Assembly: GCF_001043055.1 (NCBI RefSeq)
Contig: NZ_JYLF01000008.1
Location: forward strand, 124,001-188,000
Reading direction: 5' to 3'
DNA from: Pseudomonas weihenstephanensis
GTDB lineage: Bacteria; Pseudomonadota; Gammaproteobacteria; Pseudomonadales; Pseudomonadaceae
Length of the DNA: 64,000 nucleotides
Position numbers and translations under genes: made by a program. Shown here piece after piece: positions 45,680-54,405 of this stretch. The stretch's first letter is position 1. Each line of letters opens with the position of its first letter. The notes beneath the pieces are model-generated. The model was given only the letters and a program-made list of their open reading frames with translations, was not told the origin of the DNA and did no database searches.

Positions 45680-46021
45680 TTAAGTCGAACGTGATTCACG
45701 GTGTATTTGAGGGCACAAGTGCAGCTCAAGTTCAGCATTATGCAAAAAAGGCAGCGTGAAGCGTTGAATGCCGGGGTACGCTGCATCAACCAGGCATCTG
45801 TGCTAGCATGCCGCCCTTGGCTTTTTTCTCGGTGCATTCAGTGTTAGCCCCGGAACAGAGCCATATACCCTTTTTGATTTGAACTCCAGTCACTCTGGTT
45901 CGGTAAATGGTTGGCCGCAAGGCTCCTGCCACTGTGAGGCAGGCTCACCACCGAATCGCGTACTGGCTCATCCCAACCCACGTGACCTTTGGTAGGGGTC
46001 ACCACTAGGAGAGGAGGCGCC
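45680..46021 (+). other. Upstream region of thrS
   Basis: 342 bases without a supported gene. It contains a short stem GTGACC / GGTCAC (45981-46001) directly before the GGAGAGGAGG ribosome site of thrS. It could modulate initiation, but no recognised operator or T-box is present. Confidence 0.4.
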
Positions 46022-47944
46022 ATGCCAACTATTACTCTTCCCGACGGCAGTCAACGTTCGTTCGATCATGCAGTCTCTGTTGCCGATGTTGCAGCATCGA
46101 TTGGCGCAGGTCTGGCAAAAGCCACCGTGGCCGGCAAGGTCAACGGCAAACTGGTTGATGCGTGCGATCTGATTGAAAATGACGCCACTCTGCAAATCAT
46201 CACGCCTAAAGATGAAGAGGGGCTGGAGATCATTCGTCACTCTTGCGCCCACTTGGTAGGCCATGCAGTGAAGCAGCTGTACCCAACGGCCAAAATGGTC
46301 ATTGGTCCTGTCATTCAGGAAGGTTTTTACTACGATATTTTCTATGATCGTCCCTTCACGCCGGATGACATGGCTGCTATCGAGCAGCGTATGCAGCAGC
46401 TGATCGAGAAAGACTACGACGTGATCAAAAAGGTCACGCCTCGCGCAGAAGTTATCGAGCTGTTCTCTGAGCGCGGTGAAGACTACAAGCTTCGCCTGAT
46501 CGAGGACATGCCCGATGAGCAGGCGATGGGCCTGTACTTTCACGAAGAATACGTCGATATGTGTCGTGGGCCTCACGTGCCTAATACGCGCTTCCTGAAA
46601 TCCTTCAAACTGACTAAATTGTCGGGCGCTTACTGGCGCGGCGATGCCAAGAACGAGCAGTTGCAGCGTATTTACGGCACCGCATGGGCGGATAAAAAGC
46701 AGCTGGCAGCCTACATCCAGCGTATCGAAGAGGCTGAAAAGCGCGATCACCGTAAAATCGGCAAACGCCTGGGTCTGTTCCATACACAAGAAGAAGCGCC
46801 GGGCATGGTGTTCTGGCACCCGAATGGCTGGACGCTGTATCAAGTGCTTGAGCAATACATGCGCAAAGTGCAGCGTGATAACGGTTATCTGGAGATCAAG
46901 ACGCCTCAGGTTGTGGATCGCAGCTTGTGGGAAAAGTCCGGTCACTGGGCTAACTATGCTGAAAACATGTTCACCACTGAGTCGGAAAACCGCGATTACG
47001 CGATCAAGCCGATGAACTGTCCGTGCCATGTGCAAGTTTTCAATCAAGGCCTGAAAAGCTACCGTGAGTTGCCGCTGCGTTTGGCTGAATTCGGTGCTTG
47101 CCACCGTAACGAGCCGTCGGGTGCTTTGCACGGCATCATGCGGGTTCGGGCTTTTACGCAAGACGATGCGCATATTTTCTGCACAGAAGAGCAAATGCAG
47201 GCGGAGTCCGCAGCGTTCATCAAGTTAACGCTGGATGTTTACGCAGATTTCGGTTTCAAAGACATCGAGCTGAAGCTTTCGACGCGCCCGGAAAAGCGCG
47301 TGGGTTCAGATGAGTTGTGGGATCGCGCTGAGAGCGCGCTGGCTTCAGCCCTTGATAGTGCTGGCCTGGCGTATGATTTGCAGCCGGGTGAAGGTGCTTT
47401 CTACGGACCCAAGATTGAATTTTCTTTGAAAGATTGTCTGGGTCGTGTCTGGCAGTGTGGTACCTTACAGCTCGATTTCAACCTGCCTATCCGTCTTGGC
47501 GCAGAATATGTGTCTGAAGACAATAGCCGCAAGCACCCTGTCATGCTGCATCGCGCGATCCTCGGATCGTTCGAGCGTTTCGTCGGTATTCTGATCGAGC
47601 ATTACGAAGGTGCGTTCCCTGCGTGGCTAGCGCCAACTCAGGCAGTGATCATGAATATCACTGATAAACAGGCAGAATTTGCTGCTGAAGTTGAAAAAAT
47701 TCTCAATCAGAGCGGATTTCGTGCCAAGTCTGACTTGAGAAATGAAAAGATCGGCTTTAAAATCCGCGAGCATACTTTGCTCAAGGTTCCTTATCTCTTG
47801 GTTATCGGAGATCGGGAAGTCGAGATGCAGACTGTCGCTGTGCGTACACGTGAAGGTGCTGACCTGGGCTCTATGTCCGTCGCGCAATTCGCTGAATTCC
47901 TCGCACAAGCGGTTTCCCGGCGTGGTCGCCATGATTCGGAGTAA
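46022..47944 (+). CDS. thrS: Threonyl-tRNA synthetase
   Basis: 640 residues, the family length. Order: TGS domain (1-61, MPTITLPDGSQRSF), editing domain with HSCAHLVGHAVKQLYP, catalytic class II domain with the zinc cysteine in MNCPCHVQVFN, motif 2 FGACHRNEPSG and motif 3 FERFVGILIEHY, then the anticodon-binding domain. Start at 46022 after AGGAGAGGAGG; the in-frame Met 11 codons earlier is discarded. The stop shares its last base with the AUU start of infC. Confidence 0.97.
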   Translation: MPTITLPDGSQRSFDHAVSVADVAASIGAGLAKATVAGKVNGKLVDACDLIENDATLQIITPKDEEGLEIIRHSCAHLVGHAVKQLYPTAKMVIGPVIQEGFYYDIFYDRPFTPDDMAAIEQRMQQLIEKDYDVIKKVTPRAEVIELFSERGEDYKLRLIEDMPDEQAMGLYFHEEYVDMCRGPHVPNTRFLKSFKLTKLSGAYWRGDAKNEQLQRIYGTAWADKKQLAAYIQRIEEAEKRDHRKIGKRLGLFHTQEEAPGMVFWHPNGWTLYQVLEQYMRKVQRDNGYLEIKTPQVVDRSLWEKSGHWANYAENMFTTESENRDYAIKPMNCPCHVQVFNQGLKSYRELPLRLAEFGACHRNEPSGALHGIMRVRAFTQDDAHIFCTEEQMQAESAAFIKLTLDVYADFGFKDIELKLSTRPEKRVGSDELWDRAESALASALDSAGLAYDLQPGEGAFYGPKIEFSLKDCLGRVWQCGTLQLDFNLPIRLGAEYVSEDNSRKHPVMLHRAILGSFERFVGILIEHYEGAFPAWLAPTQAVIMNITDKQAEFAAEVEKILNQSGFRAKSDLRNEKIGFKIREHTLLKVPYLLVIGDREVEMQTVAVRTREGADLGSMSVAQFAEFLAQAVSRRGRHDSE

Positions 47945-48495
47945 TTATTATTAAGCGTGAAATGAGACAAGATAAACGAGCTGCACCGAAAGCCCCGATC
48001 AACGAGAATATCTCTGCACGCGAGGTTCGGTTAATTGGGGCTGAAGGCGAGCAGCTTGGGATTGTGTCAATTGAAGACGCGCTTCTTAAAGCTGAAGAGG
48101 CCAAACTGGATTTGGTGGAAATTTCCGCTGATGCAGTACCCCCAGTTTGTAAGCTGATGGACTACGGCAAATCGATCTTCGAAAAGAAGAAGCAGGTTGC
48201 CGCTGCAAAGAAAAACCAGAAACAGATCCAGGTTAAAGAAATCAAGTTTCGTCCAGGGACGGAGGAAGGGGATTACCAGGTAAAACTGCGCAACCTGGTA
48301 CGTTTCCTGAGTGATGGGGACAGGGCCAAGGTATCGTTACGATTCCGCGGCCGTGAGATGGCCCACCAGGAGCTGGGTATGGAACTGTTGAAGCGGGTTG
48401 AAGCTGACCTCGCGGAATACGGTACCGTCGAACAGCATCCTAAGATGGAAGGACGCCAGCTGATCATGGTCATCGCCCCGAAAAAGAAGAAGTAA
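47944..48495 (+). CDS. infC: Translation initiation factor IF-3 (AUU start)
   Basis: IF-3 binds the 30S subunit and checks the initiator codon. The frame runs upstream of the first ATG (47962) through ATT ATT ATT AAG CGT GAA. The first ATT at 47944 overlaps the thrS TAA by one base and has CGGAG just before it. This gives 183 residues (MIIKREMRQDKR), the known Pseudomonas length; an ATG start would cut six conserved residues. A rare AUU start is the known basis of infC autoregulation in enterobacteria. Domain marks: RLIGAEGEQLGIV, CKLMDYGKSIFEKKK and VSLRFRGREMAHQELG. Confidence 0.95.
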   Translation: MIIKREMRQDKRAAPKAPINENISAREVRLIGAEGEQLGIVSIEDALLKAEEAKLDLVEISADAVPPVCKLMDYGKSIFEKKKQVAAAKKNQKQIQVKEIKFRPGTEEGDYQVKLRNLVRFLSDGDRAKVSLRFRGREMAHQELGMELLKRVEADLAEYGTVEQHPKMEGRQLIMVIAPKKKK

Positions 48496-48554
48496 TCAAT
48501 TGGGCACGGCAGGCCTTCTGATTATGTTTATCAACTGAATGCGGAGTACCGAAC

Positions 48555-48749
48555 ATGCCAAAGATGAAAACTAAAAGTGGTGCTGCTAAGCGGTTTCTGA
48601 AAACTGCTAACGGCATCAAGCACAAGCACGCTTTCAAGAGCCACATCCTGACCAAAATGTCGACTAAGCGTAAGCGTCAACTGCGCGGTAGCAGCTTGCT
48701 GCATCCGTCTGACGTGGCAAAAGTGAAGCGCATGCTGCGCCTTTGCTAA
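48555..48749 (+). CDS. rpmI: 50S ribosomal protein L35
   Basis: 64 residues, very basic, MPKMKTKSGAAKRF to MLRLC; L35 of the large subunit. Follows infC by 59 bases and precedes rplT by 28, the conserved infC-rpmI-rplT order. Confidence 0.97.
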   Translation: MPKMKTKSGAAKRFLKTANGIKHKHAFKSHILTKMSTKRKRQLRGSSLLHPSDVAKVKRMLRLC

Positions 48750-48777
48750 TTTCGGTCAAGAATAGAGGAAGTAACTC

Positions 48778-49134
48778 ATGGCTCGTGTAAAGCGTGGCGT
48801 TGTCGCCCGTAAACGTCACAAAAAAATTCTGAAACTGGCTAAAGGCTACTACGGCGCACGCTCCCGCGTATTCCGTGTTGCCAAGCAAGCGGTAATCAAG
48901 GCAGGCCAATACGCCTACCGTGACCGTCGTCAGAAAAAACGTCAGTTCCGCGCTCTGTGGATCGCTCGTATCAACGCTGGTGCACGTATCAACGGTCTGT
49001 CTTACAGCCGTTTCATCGCCGGCCTGAAAAAAGCGTCCATCGAGATCGACCGTAAGGTTCTGGCTGATCTGGCAGTGAACGAAAAAGCGGCGTTTGCTGC
49101 GATTGTCGAGAAAGCTAAAGCCACTTTGGCTTAA
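48778..49134 (+). CDS. rplT: 50S ribosomal protein L20
   Basis: 118 residues, MARVKRGVVARKRHKK, with RAYRDRRQKKRQFR-type motif present here as YAYRDRRQKKRQFRALWI. L20 is an assembly protein of the large subunit and in E. coli represses its own operon. GAGGAAG lies before the ATG. A terminator-like hairpin follows before pheS. Confidence 0.97.
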   Translation: MARVKRGVVARKRHKKILKLAKGYYGARSRVFRVAKQAVIKAGQYAYRDRRQKKRQFRALWIARINAGARINGLSYSRFIAGLKKASIEIDRKVLADLAVNEKAAFAAIVEKAKATLA

Positions 49135-49190
49135 GTACCCCCGACAGTCATCCGGGCCTACCTGTGTGAGCTCGGATACTAAACGTCATA

Positions 49191-49226
49191 AATAGGGGAA
49201 GAGCCTTTAAGCTCTTCCCCTATTTT
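49191..49226 (+). terminator. Terminator/attenuator between rplT and pheS
   Basis: AATAGGGGAAGAGC (49191-49204) pairs with GCTCTTCCCCTATT (49211-49224), then TT, over a CTTTAA loop. Being only about 18 bases before the pheS ATG, it should partly uncouple pheST from the ribosomal genes. Confidence 0.85.
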
Positions 49227-49243
49227 GTATCTGGAGTCTGTAC

Positions 49244-50260
49244 ATGGAAAACCTGGATGCGCTGGTCGCCCAAGCACTAGAGGCTGTGCAAAGCGCGGAA
49301 GACATCAATGCCCTGGAGCAAATCCGGGTTCTGTACCTTGGCAAGAAAGGTGAGTTGACTCAGGTGATGAAGACCCTGGGGAATTTGCCTGCAGAGGAGC
49401 GTCCGCAAGTCGGCGCCCTGATCAACGTTGCCAAGGAGCGTGTAACAGAGGTTCTCAATGCGCGTAAGGCACTGTTTGAAGAGGCTGAACTGGCCGCCAA
49501 ACTGTCTGCCGAATCCATTGACGTGACCCTGCCTGGCCGCGGCCAGACCTCAGGCGGTCTCCATCCGGTCACCCGGACTCTGGAGCGCATTGAGCAGTTC
49601 TTCACTCATATTGGCTACGGCATCGCCGAAGGCCCGGAAGTTGAGGACGATTACCATAATTTTGAGGCGCTCAACATCCCAGGCCATCATCCGGCCCGGT
49701 CGATGCATGACACCTTTTATTTCAATGCGAACATGCTGTTGCGCACCCATACCTCACCGGTACAGGTCCGCACCATGGAATCCAAGCAGCCCCCGATTCG
49801 CATCGTCTGCCCAGGCCGTGTTTATCGCAGCGACTCCGATATCACTCACTCGCCAATGTTCCACCAGGTAGAGGGCTTGTTGGTCGATCGTGACATCAAT
49901 TTTGCTGACCTCAAAGGCACTATCGAAGAGTTCTTGCGGGTATTTTTCGAAAAAGAACTGGCTGTTCGTTTCCGTCCTTCGTACTTCCCGTTCACAGAGC
50001 CATCGGCCGAAGTTGATATGGAATGCGTGATGTGCAGCGGTAAAGGTTGCCGCGTTTGCAAGCAGACCGGTTGGCTTGAGGTTATGGGGTGCGGCATGGT
50101 TCACCCGAACGTGCTGCGTATGTCCGGGATTGACCCGGAAGAGTTCTCGGGCTTTGCCTTTGGTATGGGGGTAGAGCGTTTGGCCATGCTGCGTTACGGC
50201 GTGAACGACTTGCGTCTGTTCTTCGACAACGACTTGCGGTTTCTTGCGCAGTTTCGCTAG
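49244..50260 (+). CDS. pheS: Phenylalanyl-tRNA synthetase alpha subunit
   Basis: 338 residues, the catalytic class II subunit of the alpha2-beta2 enzyme. An N-terminal coiled coil (1-90) precedes the core with GLHPVTRTLERIEQFF, the motif 2 region RIVCPGRVYRSDSDITHSP and the motif 3 segment GFAFGMGVERLAMLRYG. A CXXC-type CVMCSGKGCRVC pair is visible. Start is after TGGAG. Confidence 0.96.
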   Translation: MENLDALVAQALEAVQSAEDINALEQIRVLYLGKKGELTQVMKTLGNLPAEERPQVGALINVAKERVTEVLNARKALFEEAELAAKLSAESIDVTLPGRGQTSGGLHPVTRTLERIEQFFTHIGYGIAEGPEVEDDYHNFEALNIPGHHPARSMHDTFYFNANMLLRTHTSPVQVRTMESKQPPIRIVCPGRVYRSDSDITHSPMFHQVEGLLVDRDINFADLKGTIEEFLRVFFEKELAVRFRPSYFPFTEPSAEVDMECVMCSGKGCRVCKQTGWLEVMGCGMVHPNVLRMSGIDPEEFSGFAFGMGVERLAMLRYGVNDLRLFFDNDLRFLAQFR

Positions 50261-50286
50261 TCGTAACGGATTCTTAGGAGAGCAGA

Positions 50287-52665
50287 ATGAAATTCAGTGA
50301 ACAATGGCTGCGTGGTTGGGTTAATCCGCAGGTAAGTCGAGATGAGCTGGTTGCTCGTCTGTCGATGGCGGGTCTTGAGGTTGATAGTGTTACCCCGGCT
50401 GCCGGTGTTTTCAGTGGTGTTGTGGTGGGTGAGGTGCTGAGCACTGAGCAGCACCCTGATGCCGACAAGCTGCGCATTTGTCAGGTCAGTAATGGTGCCG
50501 AAACTTTTCAGGTCGTTTGCGGAGCGCCGAATGTGCGTCCGGGTCTGAAAATACCGTTTGCCATGTTGGGTGCCGAACTGCCGGGCGACTTCAAAATAAA
50601 GAAGGCCAAGCTACGCGGCGTTGAGTCAAACGGCATGCTGTGCTCGCAAGCTGAGCTGCAAGTCGGTGAAGGCAATGACGGGCTGATGGAGCTTCCAGCC
50701 GATGCGCCGGTGGGTGAGGATATTCGTGCCTACCTGCAGCTTGAAGATGCCAGCATTGAAGTCGATCTGACCCCGAACCGTGGTGACTGCCTCTCGTTGG
50801 CAGGTCTGGCCCGTGAAGTGGGCGCCTTATATGCTGCCCAAGTGACGCGTCCAGTTGTAGCACCTGTTGCTGCCGTACACGACGAAGTCCTCCCAGTCGA
50901 CGTGCTTGCCCCGCCAGCATGTCCGCGCTACCTGGGCCGTATCATTCGTAACGTGGATTTATCACGGCCTACACCCTTGTGGATGGTTGAGCGTTTGCGT
51001 CGCGCCGACGTACGCAGTATCGACGCGGCCGTGGATATTACCAACTATGTGATGCTTGAGCTGGGGCAGCCGCTTCATGCGTTTGATCTCGCTCAGATCC
51101 ATGGCGGTATCCGAGTGCGTATGGCTGAGGAGGGAGAGAAACTGGTACTCCTTGATGGTCAGGAAATTACCTTGCGTAGCGATACGCTTGTAATTGCTGA
51201 TCATCAGCGTGCGTTAGCCATAGCGGGTGTCATGGGTGGCGAGCACAGCGGTGTAACCTCAACAACACGTAACATCTTCCTTGAAAGTGCGTTCTTCGAT
51301 CAGATCGTTGTAGCGGGTAAAGCCCGTTCGTATGGTCTGCACACGGATGCTTCGCACCGTTATGAGCGCGGCGTGGACTGGAAGCTGGCGCGTGAGGCTA
51401 TGGAGCGAGCCACTGGCTTGCTGCTAGACATCGCGGGCGGTGAAGCGGGTCCGATCATCGAAACCGTCAACGAACAGTACTTGCCGTCGATTGCCCCTAT
51501 AACTCTGCGGGCCGCGCGTATCAGTCAGATGCTTGGCATGGAGATGGACCCGGCTGAGGTTGAGCGCTTGCTGCGCGCACTGGGTCTGACCGTCACAGCA
51601 GAAACCGCAGGGCAGTGGCGCGTAGAAGTACCTAGTCACCGCTTTGATATCAGTCTTGAAGTCGACTTGATTGAAGAGCTCGCGCGATTGTACGGCTACA
51701 ACCGCCTGCCGGTTCGCTACCCGCAAGCTCGCTTGGCGCCACAAGCCAAAGCTGAAGCACGCAGCGACCTGCCAGAGCTTCGTCGCCTGTTAGTCGCACG
51801 CGGTTATCAAGAAGCCATCACCTATAGCTTCATCGATCCTAAGCAGTTCGAGCTATTCAGTCCGGGTGTTGAACCCTTGCTGCTGGCTAACCCGATTTCT
51901 AACGACATGGCGGCGATGCGTGCGTCCTTGTGGCCAGGCTTGATCAAATCGCTGCAGCACAACCTCAACCGTCAACAAGATCGTGTTCGTTTGTTCGAAA
52001 GTGGACTGCGTTTCGTGGGGCAGTTGGAAGGCCTGAAGCAAGAGCCAATGTTGGCAGGCGTAGTCTGTGGCTCGCGCTTGCCAGAAGGCTGGGCGCAGGG
52101 TCGTGATACTGTGGATTTTTTCGATGTTAAGGCAGACGTTGAGGCTGTTCTTGGATTCGCAGGTGCTCTGAATGCTTTCACTTTTGTGCCTGGCAAGCAT
52201 CCGGCGCTGCACCCGGGTCAAACCGCTCGTATCGAGCGCGATGGTCGAGAGGTGGGGTATGTAGGTGCAGTCCACCCTGAGCTGTCAAAAAAGCTGGGCC
52301 TCGATCGACCTGTATTTGTCTTTGAGATGGTATTGGCTGAAGTTGCCTTGGGTAAAATGCCTAAATTCCAAGAACTCTCGCGCTTTCCCGAAGTGCGTCG
52401 AGACTTGGCGTTGATTGCTGATTGCAACGTAGCGGCCAGCGATGTCCTGAAAGTCATTCGTGAAAATGCAGGAGAGTGGCTGACAGACCTAAGGCTTTTT
52501 GACGTTTATCAAGGTAAAGGTATTGATCCAAATAGAAAAAGCCTTGCAGTTGGCTTGACCTGGCAGCATCCATCGCGCACTCTTAATGACGATGAGGTGA
52601 ATACTACTACGCAAAATATCCTCACCTCGCTCGAACAAAGGTTGAACGCCACGTTAAGGAAGTGA
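50287..52665 (+). CDS. pheT: Phenylalanyl-tRNA synthetase beta subunit
   Basis: 792 residues, full length. Domains: tRNA-binding OB domain (40-150; EQHPDADKLRICQV), B3/B4 editing domain (210-370), B5 (about 400-475), catalytic-like core (PELRRLLVARGYQEAITYSF) and C-terminal anticodon-binding FDX-ACB (700-792; FPEVRRDLALI). AGGAG lies before the start. Followed three bases later by ihfA. Confidence 0.96.
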   Translation: MKFSEQWLRGWVNPQVSRDELVARLSMAGLEVDSVTPAAGVFSGVVVGEVLSTEQHPDADKLRICQVSNGAETFQVVCGAPNVRPGLKIPFAMLGAELPGDFKIKKAKLRGVESNGMLCSQAELQVGEGNDGLMELPADAPVGEDIRAYLQLEDASIEVDLTPNRGDCLSLAGLAREVGALYAAQVTRPVVAPVAAVHDEVLPVDVLAPPACPRYLGRIIRNVDLSRPTPLWMVERLRRADVRSIDAAVDITNYVMLELGQPLHAFDLAQIHGGIRVRMAEEGEKLVLLDGQEITLRSDTLVIADHQRALAIAGVMGGEHSGVTSTTRNIFLESAFFDQIVVAGKARSYGLHTDASHRYERGVDWKLAREAMERATGLLLDIAGGEAGPIIETVNEQYLPSIAPITLRAARISQMLGMEMDPAEVERLLRALGLTVTAETAGQWRVEVPSHRFDISLEVDLIEELARLYGYNRLPVRYPQARLAPQAKAEARSDLPELRRLLVARGYQEAITYSFIDPKQFELFSPGVEPLLLANPISNDMAAMRASLWPGLIKSLQHNLNRQQDRVRLFESGLRFVGQLEGLKQEPMLAGVVCGSRLPEGWAQGRDTVDFFDVKADVEAVLGFAGALNAFTFVPGKHPALHPGQTARIERDGREVGYVGAVHPELSKKLGLDRPVFVFEMVLAEVALGKMPKFQELSRFPEVRRDLALIADCNVAASDVLKVIRENAGEWLTDLRLFDVYQGKGIDPNRKSLAVGLTWQHPSRTLNDDEVNTTTQNILTSLEQRLNATLRK

Positions 52666-52668
52666 CGT

Positions 52669-52971
52669 ATGGGGGCTCTGACGAAAGCTGAGATGGCGGA
52701 ACGTCTTTATGAAGAGCTAGGCCTGAATAAACGCGAAGCCAAAGAGTTGGTTGAGTTGTTTTTCGAAGAAATCAGGCACGCTCTTGAAGACAATGAACAG
52801 GTCAAGCTGTCAGGTTTTGGCAATTTTGATCTGCGTGACAAGCGACAGCGGCCTGGCCGTAATCCGAAAACGGGAGAGGAAATCCCGATCACGGCACGCC
52901 GTGTGGTCACCTTTCGTCCAGGGCAGAAGTTGAAGGCCCGAGTAGAGGCTTATGCTGGAACCAAGTCATAA
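52669..52971 (+). CDS. ihfA: Integration host factor alpha subunit
   Basis: 100 residues, HU/IHF-fold DNA-bending protein: MGALTKAEMAERLYEELGL and the beta-arm motif GRNPKTGEEIPITARRVVTF with the intercalating proline. The pheT-ihfA adjacency is conserved in gamma-proteobacteria. Its end overlaps the MerR gene by 20 bases. Confidence 0.97.
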   Translation: MGALTKAEMAERLYEELGLNKREAKELVELFFEEIRHALEDNEQVKLSGFGNFDLRDKRQRPGRNPKTGEEIPITARRVVTFRPGQKLKARVEAYAGTKS

Positions 52972-53308
52972 CGACGAGCTCCCGCCAATACCAGGCAAAC
53001 GCTACTTCGCCATAGGCGAAGTAAGTGAGTTATGTGCGGTTAAACCGCATGTTCTGAGGTATTGGGAGCAAGAGTTTCCTCAACTCAACCCCGTAAAGCG
53101 CCGCGGTAACCGCCGGTATTATCAGCGACAGGATGTGCTGATGATCCGGCAGATACGCGCTTTGCTTTATGACCAAGGCTTCACTATTGGCGGGGCGCGT
53201 TTGCGTCTTTCGGGTGATGAGGCCAAAGATGACACAACGCAGTACAAGCAATTGATACGTCAAACAATCTCCGAGCTGGAGGACGTTTTGCTGATTCTCC
53301 GTAAATAA
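52952..53308 (+). CDS. MerR-family transcriptional regulator
   Basis: 118 residues with an N-terminal MerR winged helix (RYFAIGEVSELCAVKPHVLR, then YWEQEFPQLNPVKRRGNRRY). A short tail (KQLIRQTISELEDVLLILRK) likely forms the dimer coil. It lacks the metal-binding cysteines of MerR itself. This gene after ihfA is typical of Pseudomonas; its effector is not known. Confidence 0.9.
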   Translation: MLEPSHNDELPPIPGKRYFAIGEVSELCAVKPHVLRYWEQEFPQLNPVKRRGNRRYYQRQDVLMIRQIRALLYDQGFTIGGARLRLSGDEAKDDTTQYKQLIRQTISELEDVLLILRK

Positions 53309-53391
53309 TGCGTGATCAAATGCTTTCGCATTCTGAAAGCATGAGGTATATTCAACAGCGTTTGTTATAGCAAGTCGTTCTAACGCCTAGT

Positions 53392-53468
53392 CGGGGCGTA
53401 GCGCAGTCCGGTAGCGCACTAGCATGGGGTGCTAGGGGTCGAGTGTTCGAATCACTCCGTCCCGACCA
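53392..53468 (+). tRNA. tRNA-Pro (anticodon GGG)
   Basis: 77 bases, including an encoded CCA. Acceptor CGGGGCG pairs with CGTCCCG (one G-U). The anticodon stem CTAGC/GCTAG encloses ATGGGGT with GGG at 53426-53428, and the T arm has GAGTG TTCGAAT CACTC. It is the attachment site of the island described here: its last 46 bases plus 6 downstream bases recur at 63263. Confidence 0.96.
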
Positions 53469-53474
53469 TATTCT
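53423..53474. repeat. attL direct repeat (tRNA-Pro 3' end)
   Basis: Contains the 3' half of tRNA-Pro plus TATTCT. It matches 63263-63314 at 50 of 52 bases; differences are at 53430 and 53439. Confidence 0.93.
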
Positions 53475-53476
53475 GT

Positions 53477-53510
53477 AAGGGAATCAAGGGTTTAGGCCCT
53501 TGATTCCCTT
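53477..53510 (+). terminator. Terminator after tRNA-Pro
   Basis: AAGGGAATCAAGGG (53477-53490) pairs perfectly with CCCTTGATTCCCTT (53497-53510), then TCTCG. It lies just inside the island; the right junction has no such hairpin after its tRNA fragment. Confidence 0.85.
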
Positions 53511-53525
53511 TCTCGTTTCTGCCTT

Positions 53526-53555
53526 GCGCAAAACTGGCGCAAAATGCGCGCAAAA
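53526..53555. repeat. Three phased GCGCAAAA octamers beside the integrase
   Basis: Copies at 53526, 53537 and 53548 are spaced exactly 11 bases apart, one helical turn, between attL and the integrase stop. The spacing suggests arm-type integrase or excisionase binding sites; no such consensus is known to me for this element. Confidence 0.55.
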
Positions 53556-54270
53556 CTAACCGGTGATTTCGCTGATATTCAGGTCTGGAATCGCATCCGA
53601 CCAGATCACATCGGCGTGGTCTTTCTGGTAGTTTTTGGTCATGGTCTCGCTGGCATGGCCCGCAATTGTTTGCCCATCCTTACCAGCTCTTTTGTACAGG
53701 TGCAGCGACAGCGTGCGCACTTCGTGAAAGCCAGGCATTTCCTCTTCTTTCCAATCCGCATAACAGCCAGCAAGCTCTCGCGCCTCTTTGAAAGAGCGCG
53801 TCAAAAACCGATCTTCTACCTTGGTCCAGTGCTCTTTGGTCTGCGCCTGCTTTTGTAGCAGTCGTTGCGGCTTACGATGGATGAGGAAGGGCGAGGCGAC
53901 GTTGTCACGGCAACGTGTGATAACGGCCTGCAATTCGTCAGTCACCTTGAAACGAATCCACGCAGTATCGCTGGCCTTGGCTGTCTTCTTTGCACTAGGT
54001 ACAGGTCGCCATTCCGGACGCCATCAAATCGCATGTCCAAAATGTCCGAGCGCCGTTGTGCGGTGATCAGTGCCAAGTCGATGGCGTTCCGTAGTCAACC
54101 TGGAGCTACGTCTCGTATTGCCTTGAGGCCTTCGACGGTATGGCGTTTGCGCTGCTTCTTCTCGATACGGTTGATCGTGCTTGATGCCGGATTGTCAGGG
54201 CATAAGCCGTTCGATGCAGCATGGTTGAAAATGTCTACCAGCAGCTCGCGGCTTTGATTGGCACTGCGGG

Positions 54271-54291
54271 GTGTCAAGGTGTCAAGGTGTC
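54271..54291. repeat. 8-bp tandem duplication in the integrase pseudogene
   Basis: GTGTCAAG occurs twice (54271-54278, 54279-54286), followed by GTGTC. One unit fewer restores the reading frame DTLTPRSANQS on the minus strand. Confidence 0.85.
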
Positions 54292-54350
54292 GAGTAGTTC
54301 TGCAACCATACGAATGGTTATCTGATCGACTGCCTTACCCTCAAAATGCC

Positions 54351-54377
54351 GTCTGAAGTGTCTGAAGTGTCTGAAGT
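54351..54377. repeat. 9-bp triplicate tandem repeat
   Basis: GTCTGAAGT three times in tandem. On the minus strand it adds HFR units (RHFRHFRRHF) to the integrase frame without shifting it. It lies within 30 bases of the integrase/gpX junction. Confidence 0.85.
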
Positions 54378-54405
54378 GAACGGCGTACAGTCCGAGCGTC
54401 CCCTT

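Larger units (their letters stand above)
53556..54405 (-). pseudogene. Tyrosine recombinase (P2-type integrase), disrupted and truncated
   Basis: Catalytic parts of a phage integrase survive in pieces. The core-binding segment (FEGKAVDQITIRMVAELLDT, NQSRELLVDIFNHAASNGL) is followed by LITAQRRSDILDMRF (first Arg) and the HEVRTLSLHLYKRAGKDGQT ... GHASETMTKNY end (HxxR, GH, Tyr). Lesions: an 8-base tandem duplication GTGTCAAG (54271-54286) shifts frame; a Trp codon is TGA at 54095-54097; a further frameshift lies near 53981-53992, after YLVQ. The N-terminal arm-binding domain is absent, because the frame runs into antisense gpX sequence beyond about 54405. The recombinase should be inactive. Confidence 0.88.

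Noticed and set aside
45981..46015. T-box or tRNA-like operator before thrS
   Set aside because: Only a six-base stem is visible and none of the conserved T-box or thrS operator sequence.
49135..49243. pheM-like Phe-rich leader peptide before pheS
   Set aside because: No ATG and no run of Phe codons precedes the hairpin; only a terminator is present.
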